Shown: in pieces, positions 21,496-33,042 of the stretch | Position numbering within the stretch: the first letter of the stretch is position 1 | Layout of the letters: every line of letters starts with the position of its first letter | NCBI GenBank assembly: GCA_026120035.1 | Contig: JALRME010000029.1 | Span: 62,001-126,000, forward strand | Length of the DNA stretch: 64,000 bases | From: Coleophoma eucalyptorum | Lineage: Eukaryota; Ascomycota; Leotiomycetes; Helotiales; Dermateaceae | Direction: 5' to 3' | Notes under the pieces: model-generated | Database searches by the model: none | What the model saw: the letters and a program-made list of their open reading frames with translations, nothing else | Told to the model about the DNA's origin: nothing | Made by a program: the position numbers and the translations under genes

Positions 21496-23791
21496 ATGGC
21501 TTTCAACAAATGGTCCCTCCAGCCTCTGAGAGATTGGGGGGCAAATGCTGATTATCGGATTTCCCGGTCCACGTTCGGCAGAATATTTCGGCTTCATGGC
21601 TGTGGACATGTATGCATGCCTGTGGAACAACGATCACTTGAATGTCTCGATACTGATGTGACTATGTATAGGAAAAAGCCATCAAGAATGCCTTATTTTT
21701 CACGGAGCTGCGAGCCGGACTGACGACGTTCTGTACCATGGCTTATATTATATCCGTAAATGTATGCTCAATGGCTTCATCTTGTATAGTTTCAATCTCT
21801 AATGGTCTTCAAGGCCTCCGTACTTACCGACACTGGCGGGCTTTGCGAATGTACCAGCAAGACCGATCCATCGTGTGCTACTGATGCTGCATACAGTGCT
21901 TGCCTAACAGGTATGAACTGCGTTGCTTCCATTGTGCTGGCATATCACTGACCAGAAATAGACTTGAACCGAGACTTCATCACTGCAACTGCAGCGATTG
22001 CAGGAATCGGGTCGATCCTTCTAGGGTATGGATGATCTTGTGTAGTTTCTTCGCAAGTACTGACGCTCTTCAAGATTCTTCTCTAATCTCCCAGTTGCAC
22101 TGGCTCCAGGAATGGGCATGAACGCCTATTTCGCATACCAAGTCGTAGGGTATCACGGCACCGGACCTGTACCATACTCTCTCGCCCTGACGGCTGTTTT
22201 CATTGAGGGTATCATCTTCTTCGTTTTGTCCCTAATTGGCATGCGACAATGGCTGGTAAAATTGATTCCTGCATCTATGAAGGTTGCAAGTGGAGCGGGT
22301 ATTGGGCTTTTCTTGACCATCGTGGGACTTACTCGTAATGCTGGTATTGGAATGATCAATGCTGGAAGTGCTGGAGACCCGATTTCCATTGGTGGCTGTC
22401 CAGATGCATTTTATGATTCAACTACGGGAACGTGCTCGGGCCATGAGATGCAAAATCCTTCGGTGCGTTATGTTTCTCGTCTGGAGGTGAGATGACTTGA
22501 CTAATTCTTGATAGATGTGGATCGGAATCATGTGCGGTGGTGTACTGACAGCATACCTCATGGCATTTCGTGTCAAGCTTGCAATCATCATCGGAATCGC
22601 AGTAGTTTCGATTATGTCTTGGCCGTAAGTTTACACCACATTGATCTGAGAAATTCTTCTGACAGGCCATCAGGCGAGATACTTCTTTCACTTACTTCCC
22701 AAATGATCCGGACGGACAGTCCAGATTCGATTTTTTCAAGAAGGTCATCACTTTCCACCCCATCCGTAATATTCTCGCGGCTCAGGATTGGAACATTGGC
22801 AAGGCAGGAAGTCAATTTGCACTTGCCCTATTCACCTTGCTCTATGTGGATATTATTGACACTACCGCAACTCTTTACAGTATGGCCCGTTTCTCTGGTG
22901 TTGTAGACCCAGAGACTGGCGATTTCCCAAGATCGACGTTGGCTTATTGTTGTGACGCCTTCTCCATTTCTATTGGATCTCTACTCGGTTTATCGCCTGT
23001 CTCTGCTTTTGTGGAATCGGGTGCTGGTATTTCGGAGGGAGGAAAAACTGGATTAACTTCTATCACTACTGGAGTCTGCTTCCTTATTTCCATTTTCTTG
23101 GCACCTATCTTTGCTAGTATTCCTCCATGGGCTACTGGATGCACTTTGGTTTTGGTGAGTTTTCTTATGTTTCTAGTCCTACTTGAAGGAGATCGGCGCT
23201 AATGCAGTAATAGGTTGGTGCTATGATGATGAGACAAGTCACGGCTATCAACTGGAATTACATTGGTGATGCTATTCCCGCTTTCGTCACAATGGCCGTA
23301 ATGCCACTCACTTACTCTGTGGCGTATGGTCTTATTAGGTAATGTTGTCAGAACCATGGAATTAAAGAGCAAGTCTAATGTCTCACAGTGGGCTCTTCAC
23401 ATACACAGCCATCAACCTCTTGATCTATATTACTAGAGTAGTGACACGCGACCGAATTGTGCCACCGGATTTCGAACAAGCCGAATACTGGACATGTAAG
23501 TCTCCTCACCCAGGCGATAATATAAAACTCCTCATACTAAGATTTCTCACAGTTGCACCCAAAGGCGGCCGTCTCCCATGGTTCATGCGTGCAGCTAAGA
23601 ACGGTGGCAAATTCTGGGATCACGAACCACCTGCGCCAGAAGACCTTGATCAGAAGTGGACTGAAGATGAATCTGATAGTGCGCATTGGAGGAGTGATAG
23701 CCAGGCAGACTTGAAGGACCACGCACGCAGCCCTGCTGCGAGGCCGACAAATCCTGATATTCGACTCAGTGATATGTCAAGACATACTTGA
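21496..23791 (+). CDS. azgA: AzgA-type purine (adenine/guanine/hypoxanthine) permease
   Basis: Ten exons: 21496-21609, 21672-21761, 21814-21910, 21962-22025, 22075-22462, 22515-22624, 22674-23154, 23214-23338, 23389-23495 and 23553-23791; 604 residues. Family hallmarks include the N-terminal [81 protein letters not shown] and the [12 protein letters not shown] loop. Together these identify the AzgA branch of the NCS2/uracil-xanthine superfamily: proton-coupled plasma-membrane uptake of purines, which fungi use as a nitrogen source. About a dozen membrane helices are expected; the C-terminal tail ([11 protein letters not shown]...) is hydrophilic. Exons 5 and 7 each have a decoy AG close to the acceptor; the chosen sites restore [11 protein letters not shown] and [11 protein letters not shown]. 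The protein looks intact. Confidence 0.95.
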
Positions 23792-24957
23792 AAAAGGTGT
23801 TGCAGGCATGTGGAGAATGCGTAATATCATATTGATGTGGAGTCCTGTACTGTACTAGACTAGTGGAACTACCTTGGGTAGAAACTGGGAATCTTTGGAG
23901 CCTGGATCTGGGTGTGAAACGTGCTGTAATTCCTGTTTCTATATTCTTTTTCATTAGATCAGACCACTTCAGTTTGATTCAAGATCACTAGCTTTCTATC
24001 CTTGTCTTGAGATCCAGCGATGATCCTTTCCGCCAATCGAGCGAGAGAAGATAGACTACAAGATCTTACGCATTCCTACTGTACAAAGAAACTAGAAGGG
24101 TGTGGAGGAGAGGAGCCAAAAGATCGGTTCTAGGTCTGCTCAGGGAAAGGGAAATCCCACTTCGTATTCCCCGGCGTCCAAGCTTCTACAGTAGTAGGCT
24201 GTCTTTTCCTAGTTTCCTATTTTAGCCCTAAGTTAGCTTGCTCGCTCGCTCGGAACTTCCCTAGGCCTGCGCCATATTTGGCAGTGGTAGTGGTAGTGGT
24301 AGTGGAGTGGAGACCCTGAAATATATGTTTCGAGTAAGTGGAAGGAAAGAATCCCGGATTCGTCTCCGGTAATGTTGTTATATCCCAGGGCTTAGTTCGT
24401 GACGCGGTAAATTCTTGATGCTTGATTCAACCGGCCTCTGGTTGCCGAGCCCCAAGCGAGCCGTCTGCACTACTGTACTGGCCACATACGTCGGAAAGCA
24501 GAGTGGAGCCCTCTCTAGACTGGACATTAGAGAACGGATGGAAAGGTGTCGGAACCGTGCTCGGATGGGTCGTTGGCTATTGATGAGGTGGCTGATCTTA
24601 TTCTAACTTCATATTCAAGTAGTTCGCCAACCCACAACGGCAAATTTGCTAGAATTTCCCGAGGCGCACCCGGGTTGTGAGAGGTGGAGGTGGATTGAGG
24701 GAGGTGCAGGTGGATTGATTGTAAACTGGTAGAAAACCAATATACACTGGAGCTTGTCTTTCCAACACTACTCACTACAGTATAGTATCCGCCAGCTGGA
24801 GAACCGCGACAAGGAGATGTCGGGTTTTGGTGGCCTTTGATGGATCGACATACATCGAGTCCCACGAACGGCTAGCTAGTAGTAGGGTCAGATACTGGGA
24901 AGGGTATCTATGGCGTGCTTTCTCTAAAACATAGTGACCCAAACTTTTACTCCTGTC
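23792..24957. other. Convergent intergenic region
   Basis: About 1.2 kb between the ends of the purine permease and the GNAT gene, holding their 3' UTRs. A short AGTGGT tandem repeat lies at about 24282-24307 and an imperfect duplicated GGTGGATTGA motif near 24684-24720. No gene seen. Confidence 0.5.
24282..24307. repeat. AGTGGT microsatellite
   Basis: About four copies of the hexamer AGTGGT in the convergent spacer downstream of the purine permease. Probably neutral slippage sequence. Confidence 0.7.
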
Positions 24958-25879
24958 TTACTTCCTTGCTTCTGTCACAGCAGTTCTCATCATGATCTTT
25001 TCACTCTCAATGCCGTGCCCTCCATATGGTCGGACATCCACAAGCATTTCATCAATCTCCTTCCATCCCAATTTCAGATACAATCCCTTTCCAGCTGCTG
25101 AAGCCTCCAAATAAGCTCTTCTACCCTCCCTATCAACCTGTGCTAGAACATTATGGATCAGTAGGCTTCCAAGGCCTTTTCGTTGGTGATCTGGATGAAT
25201 TGCTAGAATATCAAGGACTTTAGAGGGTTAGCATACAAAGCTAGCGCAGAAGTCTCTTTCTAGCTTTAGGAAAAACCAACCGTAGGTGTCGTTGTGATCA
25301 GTATATTTCTTTCGATATGCAAAAAGCCTTGTGAAAAAGTCCTGGAAGAATTCTTTAATGCATCCTGGAGGTTCGGACCCTTCTACAACATCTATACCTA
25401 CCCCGGCTTTCTCCTCTTCTGCAGTCAAGGTATATGGGAAATACCAGCGTGCTGCTCCAGCGATCTGTCTGAAGTCGGTTAGAAACTCGAATGAAGAAAA
25501 CATAGGCATCGTGGCTTCTCTAACTGCTGGGTCTTGAGAGGAGGGTGATTATAAGGGACTTAAATTACTTCGTTTCATTGTCCACTGCAACAAACACCTT
25601 TCTGCCAGGCAGAGTCCATTCGCTATCAAATATGTCTTGACGCCATGCATAGTTTTGTTCAGGTGTTGCGGTCGGCGTCATGTATTTAAAGATCTCGTTG
25701 TCTTTGAATGCTTCTTCAACTATGACGGAGATTTCTGGTATCTCTTCTCGCGTTGCTTCTCGAACCTGGTATGAAGACGCCATTCTGTAAGCAATGCAGT
25801 TGTGTATCTTTTGGGATCGGAGCGAATATATGGCCTGATGGTGAGCGACAAATCCCAAGCGTCGTGCTATACTGGACAT
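24958..25879 (-). CDS. GNAT-family N-acetyltransferase
   Basis: Three exons: 25879-25569, 25468-25281 and 25217-24958; 252 residues. After YQVREAT...EIPEISVIVEEAF comes the GNAT core: FVAVDNETKQIAGAARW (strands 2-4) and, in exon 3, YVLDILAIHPDHQRKGLGSLL. The latter contains the R/Q-x-x-G-x-G acetyl-CoA pyrophosphate-binding motif. A late Y-L-K-L-GW strand closes the fold. The first intron acceptor was placed at 25469 (CTAAC...TTCAG), because nearer acceptors hit stops or break the QIAGAARW strand. The acceptor substrate cannot be predicted. The first 32 residues before a second in-frame ATG (25783) are Arg/Lys-rich with no acidic residues, compatible with a mitochondrial presequence, so two starts are plausible. 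Confidence 0.88.
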
Positions 25880-28800
25880 TGCTCTTGTCCACCACTTTTG
25901 TAACTCGACTTTTTTTTATGAACGTCTGTTGCCTAAACTAAGCATCTCGTGATCTACCTTCGAAATAACATGCTTACATAATACATACTTCAAATCTTTA
26001 TGGTCTGATGTGATTCTCAGTTCCAGGATTTTTCTTAGATATATGTTTTAAATCAGATCTTATCTTTGTCCTGTTTCATCAGTAAGCAGCTTCCGCTATT
26101 GCTGCCGCAAGAATTATCTCATTTTTTACCAAAATTGTATATGCAAACATTCCCTGTCATCTTACTTTGCTTCTGCCATGAGAAGTGAAGCCAATTATGG
26201 ATTGGCACAATTATAAAAAAGGCCAATCAATGATCATTCGATTCCTAGCATCAGTTCAACTTTTGAGATTGCCGAGCAGCACAGGGGCTTACATGAGTGT
26301 CTCTAATAAACTACATTGACTGTCGACGGTAAGCGCTCTCATGAATATCTGACGAGAATTAAGTGTACTCAGCTCTCTCTATCATTAAGTTGATTTTCAT
26401 TCTTTCATTCTCATGTATTCTTTCCACACATTGTATTTTAGACCGCTTGTTCCATTTCCACCTGACACTTATTACATCAGACTTATTCTGACATGACAAT
26501 AACCCAGAATTACAGTCATTCTCGTAGTCATAGCTGATGCTATCATGATATTAAAATGCTAGCAATCACAAAAACCTCTCAAGATAATGATACAGCTGGA
26601 AGTTCTGAATAATCTTATTCTGGTCAATATACCCGATTCAACTCTATTTTTAATGAGCGTAACTATACCATTCAACCACAAAGATCTGCCATGCCCGGCA
26701 AATGAATCCTTATCAACTGAAATAATTTTGACGGTCTCCTCGTTGAATTGCAAATACCAAAACATAGTGTGAACTATCCTTCTAACCACGACTTGGACTG
26801 CACCAATTTGCCGTTCGCACTAGGACTGTCAAAGAAGAAACTTGCAACTCATGTCTACACGACAGATAGAGCAGCCGCCGCAGACAAAGACTGACTTAAG
26901 ACTTCGAAGAGATCTTAACTGCTGTGGTGGCATCTACTTCTGGGGTGGTCTCCTCTCCTATCACTCTCAAAATTTCTACGAGTGCAATAATGCTAGAGAC
27001 AATGGCCTCTACTGCCGTCATTCCTGCAAAATACTGTTTGTAGTATAACCTTTTTTTGTGGTTGCCGCGAAAGCTTCCGTTGCCAGTCCTATTGCAAAAT
27101 TCGACAGTGTTATGAGTGATCGTCGGAGTAAAGTTGGTGCTAAGAGGTGTGGAAAGAAGACGTTCGGCCACTCATAGAGTGGAGTTTGCAAAGACAATGA
27201 GTTTTTGGGGGGGGGGGGTGAAGATTTGCTTCACTCTTTCGAAGCGGCTTTACAGTTGATATTTGAAGATGCTGGAGCAGATATCGTTAATTGACAATAT
27301 ACGCAGACTCGTAGTACTGTTAGGACCAGACTTAGGGTGAAGCATAAATGCGGTCGAAGACAAGCGTCGAGGTTCTGAGGCGGTTTGTGCTTTCGCTTCA
27401 ATACCAGTACAGAAGGTACGAGGTGATATTCTGACTTGGAGGTCTAGGCTGATATCTGAAGTTGACATTTGTAAATCTAGTTATGTTATATAGCTATTGA
27501 ACTTTGACGGTTTATTGTACACATTGATAAGAGGGTCTAGCATTGGGGTTAACACGAAATCGCTTCCTTGAGCTCTTGAGATAAGCTTCAGACTCATTGA
27601 CTAGAAATATCCAAGAAAGAGTGTAAAATTTCTTCTCATCGGACTGGGGCTTTGTCCTTGGTTGTCTATTGAGAGAAGAAGAGTCTAATTGAGTAGAGAG
27701 GCCTTTGAGATTTCTAAAGGACGTATGGGATCAAGTGGGTTGTATGTTGTAAGAGAAGGAACAAAAGGAGACGTTTTGGAAGTCAAATTTTGTGTGAACG
27801 GTCCAGAATAGCCATAAAATGAAACGAGACAGTCGTTATTGCACATTTGGAAAGTAGAATAGAGGGAATCATCAGGTATTGAAAAGCTCGGCCACGAAAG
27901 GGGGTGTGTTTAGTGTGAGGGGGCAGGAGAAAGATTTGTGCGCCGTGGTTCAAAAAAGCAATTCCAAAACTTCCCAGAGGCCGATAACGCAAGAATACTT
28001 TCACAGGGCGCGAATGTCTCATCGTATCGAGAACTTGAACCTCCCCAAAGACCTCGAAAAGAAAGATGATGCGCACGTGACAAGCGACATCATCCAAGGT
28101 TATTCCCTACAGGTTAAGAACACAGTCAACTTGCCAACTGGCCTTGTACTACTGGTAGGTTCAACGCTTGCAGGTGTTCTTGCAGAAATAAAGAACCCAA
28201 AGTGCTCAAATGCATTCAATCGTGTAGTTGCGAAAGTCAATCTGCAACTGGAATGACGAAAAGAGGCACAAGTTGGAGAGCACAACGCATCAAAAGAAGC
28301 AATTTCAGCCTCAAAGTTACCACGAACGAAAAGGTAACAGCAGAACAATACTACTGGCCAGTTCAACTGAAAGATAAGACCATTCCTTTTCGAGAAGATC
28401 TGAGATCCTTATCTTTGGACAACGAGGAGCTTCCCTGGATGCCGTGCTTGTCATGATGGGGGGTTTAGGTGGCTTTGCTGATTCTTGCTTGCACTTAGTC
28501 GGAAGTTGCTATAAGGAGGATGCTTGCCGAGAAAAAGGGTCGCGACAACTAACAGCCCAGTACAGTGCCGGTGGCCAAGGCACAGGTTTAGGAGGCGTTC
28601 GTTCCCGAACACCTCGCATATCTATTCCAATGAGGCTTTCTTTGCGCAGACACCAATTCCAATGATGTAGCTTTCTGTCAATTGCATATCATGTCGTAAT
28701 GATGACATTGGAAGATAAGGGTATTTTAGTCTCGTGGCGTCGTCCAGTCTCGTTGCTTTGTTTCGCAATCTGTGGCTGGACTTGAAACTTTCGACTACGG

Positions 28801-30104
28801 AAGCACCCTTACGGCGCACACGACACCATCCCGCAACTCCTTCTTTCTCCTCATATCTGTTGCAATATGGCCTCACTATATCAGAGGTAAATAACCTCCG
28901 TTCGCCTCGAGTCGCTTGGTGTTCCAGTAACCTTCCACACTAACACTTACTCACTCCGCGTTGTCAATGGTTCCCTTTACCAATCACAGCTCACTAATTC
29001 ACGGGTTGTTCTTATCTCCCCTCATGTTCAATGTGGTTTCATGTCCTCGCGGCACCTCCTTTCGGAATCCTCAGGCTAAGCACTGGCTGGCTGTGTGAGA
29101 TTTCAGACTCAGGCAGGGAGCCTGCTGCTATGCGATGCCGAGCATCATGCATGTGTGCGGTGATGGATTTGGGGGTGCGATATAGGAGGCCCAGAACATG
29201 TTGCCGACCTCGAACATCGTTCACAGCATCGCAACTAGTCTTACCGAGCGAGGAGCATAGGAAGTCTTCCAGTGCAGCTCCCTCATTGCATACAGCCCTT
29301 TGATCACACCAGATCTCTGGACCTGAGAAGGGTATTCTTACCTGCACAGCGGGTCGGGTTCGGGAGATCGACTGAAGTTCAAGCTCGTCCGGACCGTACC
29401 AGCGGCGTGGGACAGGATCCTTGTCGAATCTTGAGACTCCCTCCATAATGGCCTTGCATTATACCGATGGATAGGTATGGGACGAAGCAATGCAAGCATG
29501 TGCTTCCATCCAAGTCACTGTACTCAGCTCATGCCACATACAGAAAATTTCTCATTTTGTGCTTTCTTTTTGCAATTTCTACGCCCAATCTGACCCCCAC
29601 GTCGAGAGTTTCAGGCTGGAAAGATAGGCAGCAGAGAGAAGTATATCTCTCATTTGCGCACTAAGCCAAGCAATTCTTTCAGCTTTCTACAATTCCATCT
29701 CAGATCAATCCGATCTTTGTTTCTCCGTAGTTTCCGTACCGGTCGACTGCAGTATATATTCAGCATACGACCCGAAAGATTTTCGGGGATCATACCTGCA
29801 AGAAAAAGACTTTTGATCCACAACGGACTACCGGGGATCTGGAAAAAACATTAAGGCTGAGGCCTACCGAGTTTGACACTACGTTGGCCACTGAATATCA
29901 CCGAATTCGGCCTTACTACACATCTCCCTTCTCGCGTCTAATAATTTCGCCTCTTCGTCAGTTGCGGTGACAGGTTATAATACCTAGAAAGTCCGCGTGC
30001 ACAATACAGGACCCTTCATCATTTAGTGCCGCAGCTCATACTCCAATTGTACCAATCATCCACCAGTGACCCTCGGAAGATATCTGAGGCAGAGGTCGTG
30101 CATC
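25880..30104. other. Gene-poor region upstream of the ammonium transporter
   Basis: About 4.2 kb, strongly AT-rich at 25.9-26.8 kb. Short minus-strand frames at 26896-27171 and 27250-27468 begin with plausible ATGs but are unlike any family I know. The frame at 28014-28256 on plus is equally anonymous. A 12-nt G-run lies at 27207-27218. The last part (about 29.5-30.1 kb) should be the ammonium transporter promoter and leader. No transposon domains recognised. Confidence 0.45.
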
Positions 30105-31995
30105 ATGTCTTACGGGTACGTTGGAGCCCCAGCGCTCTTCAACGGTACTCTCCCAGATGGTGGCAATTCTGGTATGTTTACTCGCATAAGCGATCCATCG
30201 TTTTTCTCTCAGCGTCAATGATTAACAATTCTTGCAGCAACGACCAATCTCAATCAATGGTACCAGGCCGGTGACCAGGCCTTCATCATCGTTTCGTCAT
30301 GTATGGTCTTGGTTATGATCCCGGGCATTGGTTTCCTATACAGTGGATTGGCACGCCGGAAATCGGCCTTGTCTATGATTTGGGCCTGCATGAGTGCTGC
30401 AACGGTCGTGACTTTCCAGTGGTACTTGTGGGGTTATTCATTGGCTTTTAGTACAACTGGAACCAGTGGGTTCATTGGAAATCTACAGAATGTCGTCCTT
30501 CGAAACGTTCTGGGAGCACCAAGTCCAGGAAGTCCGCTTATCCCGGAGCTATTGTACAGTTTTTATCAGGTATGTTTCCTGCCATTCTTTCGCTGAGATG
30601 TTTCTAGTATTGGGAAGAGCTAAAAGGAACTATTTGCTAACTTCACAAATTAGATGCAATTCTGCGCAGTGACAGCGGCAATTGTTGTGGGTGCCATTGC
30701 GGAGCGTGGTCGGTTGATACCTGCCATGGTATTCATTTTCTTCTGGGCTACTCTGGTTTACTGTCCGATCGCATGCTGGGTATGGAACATCAATGGCTGG
30801 GCATTCAAATATGGAGTGCTGGACTATGCAGGTGGAGGTGAGTCCCTAAGCTTTGGGAGTCGCGTATCCTAGACCATCGTACTGATATTGGGCATTTTAG
30901 GTCCGGTCGAAATCACCTCCGGTGTTTCCGCGCTTGCATATTCCATGGTCCTGGGTAAGCGACAGCAAAAGATGATGCTGAACTTCAGGCCGCACAATGT
31001 CAGTCTAGTCACACTCGGAACGATCATACTGTGGTTCGGATGGCTAGGATTCAATGGAGGTAGTGCTTTTGGTGCAAATTTGAGAGCTGTCATAGCTTGT
31101 TGGAACTGTAAGTTTTTGTCTCGTTCAAGCCAGCACATACCACAGGTGCTGATACAGATGTTCTTAATAGCTTGCCTTACTGCCATGTTTGCCGCTGCTA
31201 CTTGGTGTATCCTTGATTGGAGGCTCTCTCGGAAGTGGTCCATGGTCGGGTGGTGTTCCGGAACGATTTCAGGACTAGTAGCTGCCACTCCTGCTTCTGG
31301 ATTCATTCCTCTCTGGGCCTCTGTGATCCTAGGTGTTGTAACTGGAATAATTGCTAATTATTCAACAAAGAGTAAGTCGATTCCATCCCACTTAAACATC
31401 AAGCGGAAGGTATGTTTGGAAATTAGAATGTATAGAATGCTAACAGCGACTAGTCAAATTTCTACTTCACATCGACGATAGCATGGATAACTTGGCAGAA
31501 CACGGCATCCCCGGAATGGTCGGACTAATTTTCAACGCCTTCTTTGCCGCAGACTACGTTATTGGCCTGGATGGCGTGAACACCGGTATCATTACCGGCG
31601 GCTTCCTCAACCACAATTTCAAACAAATGTACATTCAGGTTGCATACATTGTTGCGTGCACCGGCTATGCTTTTGTAGTCTCTGCGCTCATCGCCACTTT
31701 CGTCAACTTTGTCCCAGGACTACACCTCCGAGCGAGTGAAGAGGCAGAATTACTAGGAATGGATGATGACCAGTTGGGTGAGTTTGCTTACGACTACGTG
31801 GAGGTTCGTCGCGATTATCTCGCATGGACACCTCTGAACGATGGATTGGAAATGGATGCAATGGTGTCCGATGATGCGATGAAACGAAAAGAGAGGATGA
31901 TAAATAGTATGGACCGGGAGGAAGGGTTGTTCAGCAGAGAAGGCCTCGTTGAGGCGAATGATCGTGATATGAGCGAGGAGGCCAGAAGGCGGTGA
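30105..31995 (+). CDS. meaA: Ammonium transporter, MeaA/Mep1-Mep3 type
   Basis: Six exons: 30105-30171, 30238-30569, 30654-30837, 30901-31107, 31171-31371 and 31454-31995; 510 residues. The AMT/MEP/Rh fold is clear: FLYSGLARRKSALSMIW, FQWYLWGYS, FCAVTAAIVVGAIAERGR, GWLGFNGGSAFGANLRA and the C-terminal AEHGIPGMVGLIFNAFF...LDGVNTG. Eleven membrane helices are expected, followed by the conserved cytosolic tail (SEEAELLGMDDDQLGEFAYDYVEVRRDYL) that couples subunits of the trimer. The first pore position of the usual His-His pair is Glu (GPVEITSG), while the second is His (AEHG). Yeast Mep1 and Mep3 also carry Glu at the first position, whereas Mep2 has His, so this is the general-uptake type (Aspergillus MeaA) rather than a Mep2-like sensor. 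The ammonia-releasing ACC deaminase lies downstream on the same strand. Confidence 0.94.
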
Positions 31996-33042
31996 CTCGC
32001 ATGGGAATTGAAGGCTGATGCAAGAAGCTTCGAGGAGGAGGTCAGGCGTTCGGTTTGAGCTGTTGCGCTTCAATTCCCTTGGTTTGTAGAAACCGTTATC
32101 TTTATGAGGTTGGTTTGGGGGTAAGATGGAGTTTGGTCATTTGAATATGGGATGGTGTTCTGGAAGGCGTGTGTAACTATGTGTAACAGCATGTAACTCT
32201 CTTGAAACCTTAGACAGGTTGATTCCCTGCAGGTTTTGTACAACCATATATATGTTCGGTCAAAATGACTATCAAATAGAACCTCAAATTTTTGTAGACC
32301 TCAAGGCATGCCCAAAAGCATTCTGTTGGGAAATCATTCACTGATAGCTTAATGGTTAATACAGCTATCTCGTGCTTCAAAAATGTATTAGTAACCGCCT
32401 TGCAGCTCTCCTGTCATCTGTCATAGTAATTAGTGTCACACAGTGGCGTTCAGAGGATTTCAACGTTTATATGCTCGCCTGCTAGGAAAAGAAACGACAT
32501 GTCATATCATGTAGCACAATATGACAAACATAGGCGAGCAGAGTATCCCATTGGAGCATTCGATTCCGACTACAACAGTATACTGGTAAAGATTTGCTCG
32601 TAGCAGAGTCGCGAAGGAGATCAGGAATGCCAAGATACGTTGCCCGACGGTAAACCATCGGCAAAGTATCGGTAGAATTCTAGAGTTAGATCCTGAGCTA
32701 TCCGTCCAGCAAACTAAGGCCATCTCCGACAACTTCCCCTCCATCCTATGCCAACAGTAGTAATGCCGTGGCTGTTTTGCTACTCAGCACGGCGATTCAC
32801 GACGCGCAAGGGTAATACTTCTCGGTCATACCACTCTGGTCAGGATGCGGGCTATCTGAGCAATCTTTAATCGCCCCTCTATCTCCCTTTGACCCCTCCG
32901 AAGGCTAAGTGGTTAAAGTCTCCTGGTTGCCCCTCCTTCCTTTGACATTCTGAGTCCTTGCTTGCTATACAATCCTTTTTAAAATTCACTCATCAGTATT
33001 CTGCTCTTCTACTAAATTATCACTTAACCTCGAAACCCAACA
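31996..33042. other. Intergenic region between ammonium transporter and ACC deaminase
   Basis: About 1.05 kb between two plus-strand genes, holding the transporter 3' UTR and the ACC deaminase promoter. CT-rich sequence and AT-rich leader lie just before 33043. No gene seen. Confidence 0.5.

Noticed and set aside
26896..27468. Two adjacent minus-strand frames that could be exons of a small gene
   Set aside because: No clear splice pair joins them, no domain is visible, and a poly-G run lies between them.
28014..28256. 81-codon plus-strand frame with a hydrophobic stretch
   Set aside because: No family similarity, no supported start context, inside a gene-poor region.
32340..32400. D-arm-like tRNA fragment (ATAGCTTAATGGTTAA)
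   Set aside because: No T-loop consensus follows and no acceptor stem can be formed.
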